A DNA stretch of 26,133 nucleotides from a virus: the IMG/VR virus record IMGVR_UViG_3300044922_000050, positions 1 to 26,133 of that record, one strand, 5' to 3'. Below the pieces are notes generated by a model. That model was not told where the DNA came from and made no database searches. It saw only the letters and a list, made by a program, of their open reading frames with translations. Shown in pieces: positions 21,098 to 26,133 of the stretch. Both the position numbers and the translations under genes were made by a program. The first letter of the stretch is position 1. The number at the start of each line of letters is the position of its first letter.

Positions 21098-21749
21098 TAA
21101 ACTTGAACCAGATGAATTAAAGGTTGTGGTTGCTTTAGATACAATGAGTGTTAGCAGATGCTCACCTATTGAGGTTAAAGAGCATTTAAAAACCTGTATT
21201 GCTTTAAGCGGATGTCAAACACCTACAATAGAGTTATTTCAATTTTTATGCGAATTTGTTATTAAGAATTATGGCAACTTTAAACTAAAAGAATTAGGAG
21301 TAGCTTTTGAACTTTACGCAATGGGGAAATTATCAGTTGACAAAGCGATTATGTTTACCCCTAAATTCTTTGGTGATGTGATGGCAGCTTATAAGCCGAT
21401 AGCTTTGCAAGTAAGACAAAAAACCTATGTAGAACCGCAACCAGTAGAGATACCTAAAATTAATGATGATGAAATTATTGAGGCATTGTACGAAAATTGG
21501 AATAAGTCGGCTAAAAGAGGCTGGGAGTTGCTAAATACGATGGCTTTTGATGTACTATGGAAACGAAAGGAACTAAACAAGGAAAATCTTAGTCCACATA
21601 AAGCAGACCAAATAAAGAAAAAGATAATAGCACATTACAAGGTGATGGCTAAAACACCTAAAGACTTGGATAAATTAAATAACGAAATATTTATCAAAAA
21701 CGAGTGCAAACGTTACACTTTGTACCTATTTTTACAAAACCAATTATGA
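21078..21749 (+). CDS. Putative helicase-loader-like replication protein
   Basis: 223 residues from the ATG at 21078, which overlaps the previous gene by 20 bases; an in-frame start at 21003 would overlap by 95 and is less likely. The conserved-looking core is PIEVKEHLKTCIALSGCQTP, LFQFLCEFVIKNYGNFKLKE, LGVAFELYAMGKLSVDKAIM and FTPKFFGDVMAAYKPIALQV. The part that reads as a helical domain ends around residue 130 and the rest is charged. Proteins of this pattern directly follow initiator-like genes in Bacteroidetes phages, where helicase loaders (lambda P role) are expected. No Walker motif is visible, so an AAA+ loader is excluded. Confidence 0.5.
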   Translation: MPLEIYNKLEPDELKVVVALDTMSVSRCSPIEVKEHLKTCIALSGCQTPTIELFQFLCEFVIKNYGNFKLKELGVAFELYAMGKLSVDKAIMFTPKFFGDVMAAYKPIALQVRQKTYVEPQPVEIPKINDDEIIEALYENWNKSAKRGWELLNTMAFDVLWKRKELNKENLSPHKADQIKKKIIAHYKVMAKTPKDLDKLNNEIFIKNECKRYTLYLFLQNQL

Positions 21750-21865
21750 AACAATTAACATTTATTTATGAATTAGCAAAGTTTATGCTGATATCAGTTC
21801 CATTAGCTTGTTGCATTTATTTAACTGCTCATTTATACTTTGAATTAAAGCGTATAATAAAATGA
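21746..21865 (+). CDS. Small membrane protein, 39 residues
   Basis: MKQLTFIYELAKFMLISVPL, then ACCIYLTAHLYFELKRIIK: one membrane span (about 12-32) with a basic end. It overlaps both neighbours by ATGA junctions (21746-21749 and 21862-21865), which supports translation. Function unknown. Confidence 0.55.
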   Translation: MKQLTFIYELAKFMLISVPLACCIYLTAHLYFELKRIIK

Positions 21866-22257
21866 AATATTCAAACAGTTTTACATATGATTTAGAATTT
21901 GGGGAACAAGCCGAAGATTGGGTAAAAAAAATGTTATCAAATGGGTATAAGGTTGAAGTAAAAAATGACCGAAAAATTCATACAACAGGAAATTTATTTA
22001 TAGAATATGAGTCAAGAGGTTTGCCAAGTGGATTATCTACAACAACTGCTGACTATTGGATATATAGAATGAGTGAATTAGATTCTGCATTAATATTACC
22101 AATTAATAGTTTAAAAGGTGTATGTAGAAATTATTATAAACAAAATAAATATTTAAAAGTTGGAGGTGATAAGAATACTTCTAAAGCATTTTTGATACCA
22201 TTAATAAATTTATTAAATGACATAGCTAAATATGACAGGAATAGACAACAACATTGA
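21862..22257 (+). CDS. PD-(D/E)XK-like nuclease
   Basis: 131 residues. GEQAEDWVKKMLSNGYKVEV (Glu15, then Glu32-Val-Lys34), KNDRKIHTTGNLFIEYESRG (Asp36, Glu48), PSGLSTTTADYWIYRM. This is a recognisable family of small phage proteins with a PD-(D/E)XK-like core, where E-V-K and the following Asp/Glu residues form the metal site; the exact catalytic assignment is uncertain. It may process replication or recombination intermediates and could be the nuclease that serves the Bet protein, though not adjacent to it. It overlaps the next ORF by 26 bases. Confidence 0.6.
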   Translation: MKYSNSFTYDLEFGEQAEDWVKKMLSNGYKVEVKNDRKIHTTGNLFIEYESRGLPSGLSTTTADYWIYRMSELDSALILPINSLKGVCRNYYKQNKYLKVGGDKNTSKAFLIPLINLLNDIAKYDRNRQQH

Positions 22258-22429
22258 GGTAAGATTAATTTATTTAGATACAAAAGAGGAAATATGGTTT
22301 AGGTCAATAGCAAAGGCGATTAGGTTTTTAGGTACTGACTATAAAACGATTATGACCTATATGAACCCAATAAACAAAAAACGCTACAAGCACAATGACC
22401 GACTTTGTGTTGTTAGATTGAAAAAGTAA
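22232..22429 (+). CDS. NUMOD1-like DNA-binding ORF, 65 residues
   Basis: IEVRLIYLDTKEEIWFRSIA, then KAIRFLGTDYKTIMTYMNPI and NKKRYKHNDRLCVVRLKK. The pattern (strand, then FxSIxxAxxxL, then a second helix and KRxxxxxLCVVR) resembles NUMOD-type or IENR DNA-binding modules that usually sit at the C-terminus of homing endonucleases; compare the end of the GIY-YIG protein at 22955. Here it stands alone without a nuclease domain. It may be a remnant or a small DNA-binding protein. Confidence 0.5.
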   Translation: MTGIDNNIEVRLIYLDTKEEIWFRSIAKAIRFLGTDYKTIMTYMNPINKKRYKHNDRLCVVRLKK

Positions 22430-22440
22430 CCCTAATTTTG
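22410..22440 (+). promoter_or_regulatory. Promoter TTG-N20-TAATTTTG before ninG
   Basis: TTG at 22410-22412 and TAATTTTG at 22433-22440 are 20 nt apart, the expected spacing. The box ends four bases before the ATG at 22445, the same N4 distance as at 7357-7369, so the transcript may be leaderless. Confidence 0.5.
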
Positions 22441-22444
22441 CTTT

Positions 22445-22804
22445 ATGCCATTAATACCTTTACCAAAATTGTTAGAAAAAACCCAAAAGGTAGTAAATGC
22501 GTATATAAGGAAACGAGATGAAGGATTGCCTTGTATTAGTTGCGGAAGCTATAATGGTAATCAAGCTGGACATTACTTTACAGTTAAAGGGTATTCGGCT
22601 TTAAGGTTTAACGAATGGAATATTCATTTACAATGTGCTGGGTGCAATATGTTTAAGCACGGAAACCAAGCAATGTACCGAATTGGATTAGTTGAAAGGA
22701 TAGGTGAAAAAGCGGTTAAGGAGTTGGAGTTTGAAGCGGTTAACAATAGGCTAAAGAAATGGCAAAGAAGCGAATTAGAAGAAATAATAGAGAAATATAA
22801 ATGA
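22445..22804 (+). CDS. ninG: NinG/Rap-like recombination nuclease
   Basis: 119 residues. Cys30-Cys33 (CISCG), AGHYFTVKGYSALRFNEWNI with His43, HLQC-AGC (His61, Cys64, Cys67) and FKHGNQ (His72) follow the pattern of lambda NinG (Rap), a Holliday-junction resolvase-type nuclease with an HNH-like zinc site. The C-terminus is a charged helix (KKWQRSELEEIIEKYK). Lambda NinG is about 200 residues, so this is a compact version. It adds to the Bet-based recombination set. Overlaps the next ORF by ATGA. Confidence 0.78.
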   Translation: MPLIPLPKLLEKTQKVVNAYIRKRDEGLPCISCGSYNGNQAGHYFTVKGYSALRFNEWNIHLQCAGCNMFKHGNQAMYRIGLVERIGEKAVKELEFEAVNNRLKKWQRSELEEIIEKYK

Positions 22805-22977
22805 CCTTAGAATCAAACATATTTGAAACGTGCAAAGAGCAAGAAATAGCAGGTTATCCTTGCTATGTTTTTGAGATTGATGGAACTACACACTATGTAT
22901 TTGGTGAAACACAAGAACAAAGATTTGATTTTATGGCAGATTTAATAAACAATTATGGCAAAAGTAAGCAGCAGTAA
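22801..22977 (+). CDS. Hypothetical protein, 58 residues
   Basis: MTLESNIFETCKEQEIAGYP, then CYVFEIDGTTHYVFGETQEQ and RFDFMADLINNYGKSKQQ. Two strands and a short helix are suggested; acidic. It overlaps ninG by four bases and the GIY-YIG gene by 23 bases. No family recognised. Confidence 0.5.
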   Translation: MTLESNIFETCKEQEIAGYPCYVFEIDGTTHYVFGETQEQRFDFMADLINNYGKSKQQ

Positions 22978-23599
22978 ATATGTCTACTTTTTTGATTTGT
23001 TAAGCCATAATGAAGGCAGAACTTATGTTGGTTCTACTATAAACTTGCATAAAAGGTTTTACGAATATAGAAATACAAAAAGTAAAAGGTTTGCTTCATC
23101 TGCAATTAAGAAATATGGTTTTGATAGTTTTTATAAACTAATAATTGATTTAGGAGATATTACATATAGTGAAATGATTTTGTGGGAACAGTTTTATATA
23201 GGACTATTTGGAACATATAATAAGGAAAATAAGGATGGAATGAATATTGTAAGAAATCCTAACATAGCTATAAGTAAAGACCCATTAGTTGCAAAAAAGA
23301 TTTCAATAGCAAGAAAAGGTCAAAAGATGGCAGAAGCCACAAAGATTAAACTTAGTAATATATCTAAAGGTAAAATGCACATTGGAGTTAAAAGACCATA
23401 TTTAAGTGAAAGAAATAAAATAGTAAAACCAGCATTAGGTAGAGTTGGAGAAAAGCACCCAATGTCAAAAAAAGTATTGTATGTACCAGAAAATAAAATA
23501 TTTTACTCATTCCAAGATTGTGCAACTTATCTTTGCGTTTCAAGACCTACTATAAAAAATAGAATAAATTCTAATCATAAAGACTATAAATTAATATAA
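22955..23599 (+). CDS. GIY-YIG homing endonuclease with NUMOD modules
   Basis: 214 residues. The GIY-YIG nuclease domain is visible at residues 8-90: KYVYFFDL, GRTYVGSTINLHKRFYEY (Arg34 matches the catalytic Arg) and ILWEQFYIGLFGTYN (Glu78 matches the metal-binding Glu). Between 120 and 160 there are NUMOD3-like short motifs (ISKGKMHIGVKRPYLSER) and at the C-terminus a NUMOD1-like module (KVLYVPENKIFYSFQDCA, LCVSRPTIKNRI). This is a typical site-specific nuclease that spreads between related phages. Its end overlaps the next gene (TAATG), an unusually tight fit for a mobile gene. Confidence 0.8.
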   Translation: MAKVSSSKYVYFFDLLSHNEGRTYVGSTINLHKRFYEYRNTKSKRFASSAIKKYGFDSFYKLIIDLGDITYSEMILWEQFYIGLFGTYNKENKDGMNIVRNPNIAISKDPLVAKKISIARKGQKMAEATKIKLSNISKGKMHIGVKRPYLSERNKIVKPALGRVGEKHPMSKKVLYVPENKIFYSFQDCATYLCVSRPTIKNRINSNHKDYKLI

Positions 23600-23718
23600 T
23601 GGCTAAATTAACTAATAGCGGAAAAACGAGCTTTGGTAAAAGAAAGTGTGGCAAGTACAAAAAGACATCTGGTCCAAAGGATAAGCCAGTTAAACCATAT
23701 AATAGACAAGGGCGATGA
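23599..23718 (+). CDS. Small basic protein, 39 residues
   Basis: MAKLTNSGKTSFGKRKCGKY, then KKTSGPKDKPVKPYNRQGR. It is strongly basic with a GKRKxGKxKK motif and a GPKDKP segment, a pattern I recognise from unannotated small genes of Bacteroidetes phages. It starts on the stop of the GIY-YIG gene and ends in an ATGA junction. A nucleic-acid-binding role is likely from charge only. Confidence 0.6.
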   Translation: MAKLTNSGKTSFGKRKCGKYKKTSGPKDKPVKPYNRQGR

Positions 23719-23909
23719 AAAACACTTTAAGTAAAAGAATTTACACCTGTAAGTGCAAATCTATAGTTGAAGGATATGCTTGGGAAAATGAGCTAACTAC
23801 AATTCAGTTTAAGTGCAATAAGTGTGGCAATTTTGTAGGCTTTGAGCAAATCAAAAAGAAGCCAATTATACAAATGCCATCAATACGAACACCAACAAAA
23901 AACCGATAA
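23715..23909 (+). CDS. Zinc-ribbon protein, 64 residues
   Basis: Cysteines in YTCKCKS and FKCNKCGNF form two pairs about 20 residues apart (CxC and CxxC), fitting one zinc ribbon. A basic, Pro-rich tail follows (KKKPIIQMPSIRTPTKNR). Function unknown; it overlaps both neighbours, and its stop is used in a TAATG junction with the ParB-like gene. Confidence 0.65.
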   Translation: MKNTLSKRIYTCKCKSIVEGYAWENELTTIQFKCNKCGNFVGFEQIKKKPIIQMPSIRTPTKNR

Positions 23910-24343
23910 TGAACATCAACGAAATCAAGCCTAACCCAAATAACCCAAGAAAAATTGATGGTGATGACTTTGCAAAGTTGGTTAAGTCTATTCAAGATGA
24001 CCCAAAACTATTAGAAGCAAAGCCTTTAATCATAGATGAAAACAACGTAATCTTAGGAGGTAACCAAAGGTATAGAGCTTGTTTAGAATTAGGAATCCAA
24101 GATATACCTGTGATTAAAATGCCTAACTTAACCGAAAGGGAAAAGCAAAAGCTATTGGTCATAGATAACACTCACTATGGAATGTGGGATATGGATATGT
24201 TAGCAAATAATGATTGGCAATTAGAAGATTTAAGCGATTGGGGTGTTAATGTGGACTTTCTCGTTCCAAGTAATGAAGAACCAAAATCAATAGACAATAC
24301 CAAAAAAGGAAAAGTTTGCCCTAATTGTGGCATATCTTTGTAA
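23909..24343 (+). CDS. ParB/Srx-like N-terminal domain protein with CxxC tail
   Basis: 144 residues. MNINEIKPNPNNPRKI, then LVKSIQDDPKLLEAKPLIID and ILGGNQRYRACLELGIQDIP (GGNQRYRA at 50-57) match the ParB/sulfiredoxin-like nucleotide-binding fold; LTEREKQKLLVIDNTHYGMW and DLSDWGVNVDF follow. Phage proteins with this domain are often fused to a DNA methyltransferase that starts near a CPxCG knuckle. Here the ORF stops right after CPNCG, so the methylase part is absent. It may have lost that domain or act alone, perhaps in DNA binding. It lies upstream of the terminase genes. Confidence 0.7.
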   Translation: MNINEIKPNPNNPRKIDGDDFAKLVKSIQDDPKLLEAKPLIIDENNVILGGNQRYRACLELGIQDIPVIKMPNLTEREKQKLLVIDNTHYGMWDMDMLANNDWQLEDLSDWGVNVDFLVPSNEEPKSIDNTKKGKVCPNCGISL

Positions 24344-24358
24344 AACAATGGAAATACA

Positions 24359-24706
24359 ATGGCAGGAATAGATAACTTAAAACACTTTGAAAAAGGTCAA
24401 TCTGGTAACCCAAATGGTAGACCTAAAGGAGTTCAAAACTCAAAGACTCGTTTACTTAGGTTGCTTGAATTAGTACAAAAAAGAAGGAATCCAATAACAG
24501 GCGAAGATGAAGATTTTACTGTACTTGAATTGATGGATATGCAAATGATTAGCAAGGCATTGAAAGGCGACCAAAGAGCATACGAGGCAGTAGTTGACAG
24601 ATTAGAAGGTAAACCTAAACAAACAACCGACATAACCGCTGACATAAAGGGTAATGTGCAAATCACAATAGAACCAGATGCAGATTGTCAACCAATTAAA
24701 GATTAA
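24359..24706 (+). CDS. Terminase small subunit-like protein (DUF5681-like)
   Basis: 115 residues. FEKGQSGNPNGRPKGVQNSK is the DUF5681 motif, seen in small terminase-like proteins directly before the large subunit. A helical middle (LLRLLELVQKRRNPITGEDE, ELMDMQMISKALKGDQRAYE) and an acidic tail (ITIEPDADCQPIKD) follow. In packaging, the small subunit recognises the phage DNA and regulates the motor. It overlaps terL by 29 bases. Confidence 0.72.
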   Translation: MAGIDNLKHFEKGQSGNPNGRPKGVQNSKTRLLRLLELVQKRRNPITGEDEDFTVLELMDMQMISKALKGDQRAYEAVVDRLEGKPKQTTDITADIKGNVQITIEPDADCQPIKD

Positions 24707-25844
24707 GGCTACACCTGTCTTTTATGCCAATAAAAAGGCTTACGAGGAAGGTTATCCAATAATATGCAATGAAGGTGGGTCAAGGTCAAGTAAAAGCTAT
24801 TCAGTTGTACAGTTATTAATCCACATTGCTTTAACAAAGCCTAATACAAGGATTTCGTGCGTTTCACATTCCTTACCACACATTAAGCGTGGAGTTTATA
24901 GGGATTTCAAAAACATATTAGAGCAATGGAATATTTGGGATGAAAAAGATTTCCGATATACGGATTTTATTTATACGTTTAAAAACGGCTCATACATTGA
25001 GTTATTTGGTTTAGAAGACCCAGATAAAGCAAAAGGACCAGCAAGAGATATACTATTCGTAAACGAGGCAAACCTAATTAGCAAGGCTTTGTTTGACCAG
25101 CTTTTAATTCGTACAACTGGACAATCATTCTTAGACTGGAATCCTGCAGACTTTATATCTTGGGTGTATGAAGTAGCCGATAACCCAAAGAACAAACGCA
25201 TCCATTCTACCTACCTAAATAACATCTCAAACCTTAGTGAAAGCCAAATAAAAAACATTGAGCAATACAAGGACTTACCAGATGACTTTATGTGGAAGGT
25301 TTACGGCTTAGGGGAACGAGGGTCGGCAAAGGAAATTATTTATACTCAATGGAAACAATATGACGAAGCACCAGATGGTGATGTATTCTATGGATTGGAC
25401 TTTGGTTATGTTCACCCAGCTGCTTTAGTTAAGGTTACGCATTATGAAGGACAAAACTACTTTGAGGAAATAGTTTATCAAAGCGGATTGACTTTAAGCG
25501 ACCTATCAAGACTGATAAAAGAAAAGCTACCAGAACGTGCCACAATCTATGCGGATGCTGCCGAGCCTAAATCTATTGAGGAACTTTACCGACAAGGATT
25601 TAACATTAAACCAGCGCAAAAGGATGTATGGGCAGGAATAGTAAAGATGAAATCTTATCCAATAAACTTGCACTACAATAGCAAAAACCTAAGAAGGGAG
25701 TTTATGTCTTATAAATGGAAAAAGGATAAAAACGATAACGTAATAGAAGAACCTGTAAAGGCAAATGATGACTTGATGGATGCTTGTAGGTATGCCGTGT
25801 TTACGCACTTAACCAAGCTAAAATTTGAGGTGTCGGTATTTTAG
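24678..25844 (+). CDS. terL: Terminase large subunit
   Basis: 388 residues. The ATPase domain has Walker A GGSRSSKS (33-40) and Walker B ILFVNE (125-130, with Glu130 as catalytic Glu). The nuclease domain starts about residue 235 with DVFYGLDFGYVHPA, then RATIYADAAEPKSIEEL, and ends with KANDDLMDACRYAVF, giving the three acidic residues of the RNase H-like fold. Length fits compact PBSX/Terminase_3-type enzymes. It drives packaging and cuts DNA. The start at 24678 lies inside the small subunit gene, which suggests translational coupling; the portal follows 35 bases after the stop. Confidence 0.88.
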   Translation: MQIVNQLKIKATPVFYANKKAYEEGYPIICNEGGSRSSKSYSVVQLLIHIALTKPNTRISCVSHSLPHIKRGVYRDFKNILEQWNIWDEKDFRYTDFIYTFKNGSYIELFGLEDPDKAKGPARDILFVNEANLISKALFDQLLIRTTGQSFLDWNPADFISWVYEVADNPKNKRIHSTYLNNISNLSESQIKNIEQYKDLPDDFMWKVYGLGERGSAKEIIYTQWKQYDEAPDGDVFYGLDFGYVHPAALVKVTHYEGQNYFEEIVYQSGLTLSDLSRLIKEKLPERATIYADAAEPKSIEELYRQGFNIKPAQKDVWAGIVKMKSYPINLHYNSKNLRREFMSYKWKKDKNDNVIEEPVKANDDLMDACRYAVFTHLTKLKFEVSVF

Positions 25845-25855
25845 GATAAATTGTC

Positions 25856-25863
25856 TAACTTTG
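25856..25863 (+). promoter_or_regulatory. Bacteroidetes-type -7 box before the portal gene
   Basis: TAACTTTG, 16 nt before the portal ATG at 25880. A TTTG lies 28 nt upstream of the box (25824-25827), longer than the usual spacing. Confidence 0.4.
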
Positions 25864-25879
25864 TTAAAATTCATATATA

Positions 25880-26133
25880 ATGGGATTACTTGACTTTTTT
25901 GGTAAAAGACAAAAACTATCTACTGTACTACCACAAATTCCTTTTAACGGACAAGTTGCAATACAACAAGGGATAATAACTTGGCAAGGTGGCGATAACA
26001 TTAGTTTCGTTAATGATGGTTATTCAGCAAATGACATAGTTTATTCAATCGTTAAATTAATTGCGGATAAAGCAAAACTTGCTCCATTCCACGTTTACAA
26101 AGTAGTGGATGAAACTTCTGCAAAGAAATACAA
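25880..26133 (+). CDS. Portal protein (N-terminal part)
   Basis: 84 residues are visible before the window ends. The start MGLLDFFGKRQKLSTVLPQI, then ITWQGGDNISFVNDGYSAND, IVYSIVKLIADKAKLAPFHV and YKVVDE match the N-terminus of HK97-family portal proteins (the pattern N-x-x-V-Y-x-I-V-x-L-I-A...PF-x-V-Y). It follows terL directly, as in many siphoviruses. The protein forms the dodecameric channel through which DNA is packaged. Together with the capsid end at base 1 it suggests that only a small part of the genome is missing. Confidence 0.85.
   Translation, partial: MGLLDFFGKRQKLSTVLPQIPFNGQVAIQQGIITWQGGDNISFVNDGYSANDIVYSIVKLIADKAKLAPFHVYKVVDETSAKKY

Overview
The window is a compact, AT-rich stretch of a tailed bacteriophage with siphovirus-type gene content. 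I recognise no gene on the minus strand; every supported gene reads rightward. Nine boxes of the form TAnnTTTG lie just upstream of transcription units. This is the -7 element used by the primary sigma factor of Bacteroidetes, so the host is most likely a member of that phylum (possibly a flavobacterium). The S74-type fibre, the AT-rich leaders without strong Shine-Dalgarno sites and the style of the small accessory genes fit this. The left end falls inside a major capsid gene and the right end inside a portal gene. A typical head module has only the rest of the portal, a protease and the start of the capsid gene between them, so the window may be most of a circularly permuted genome opened there (inference).

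Layout. 1-5370: capsid end, terminator, head-tail connector, head closure, HK97-gp10-like and tail-terminator proteins, major tail tube, a two-frame tail-assembly chaperone with an A10 shift site, and a short tape measure. 5370-12826: tail hub-like protein, a second tube-like protein, a 1476-residue fibre with 17-residue head-type repeats and a C-terminal self-cleaving S74 chaperone, and a small fibre-associated protein. 12865-14598: lysis region with several tiny membrane proteins, a membrane-anchored envelope protein and a lysozyme-like endolysin. 14608-16097: phosphoesterase, a short unknown gene and a small HExxH protein. 16098-16399: non-coding, with two terminators, two promoter boxes and inverted repeats, taken as the late/early boundary.

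16400-22257: early genes. They include small unknown proteins, a ribbon-helix-helix-like protein in a run of three overlapping frames, a DnaA-domain-IV-like protein, a Bet single-strand annealing protein, a protein with an SSB-like C-terminal tip, an HNH endonuclease, a winged-helix protein, an initiator-like protein, a second replication protein and a PD-(D/E)XK-like nuclease. 22232-25844: NUMOD-like ORF, NinG, GIY-YIG endonuclease, small basic and zinc-ribbon proteins, a ParB-like protein and the two terminase subunits. The portal begins at 25880.

The most unusual signal is non-coding. Between 20284 and 20360, directly after a promoter box and before the initiator-like gene, two hairpins carry 7-nt loops (GTCGCAT and ATGCGAC) that are exact reverse complements. 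This predicts a kissing-loop leader RNA. Inside the same gene, a 7-bp hairpin followed by nine AWGGWW hexamers (20720-20800) lies in the interdomain linker, where lambda O carries its origin. Together they suggest a compact replication-control locus: structured leader, initiator and embedded origin. No integrase or repressor is seen, which favours a lytic lifestyle, with the caveat that the missing sequence could hold more.
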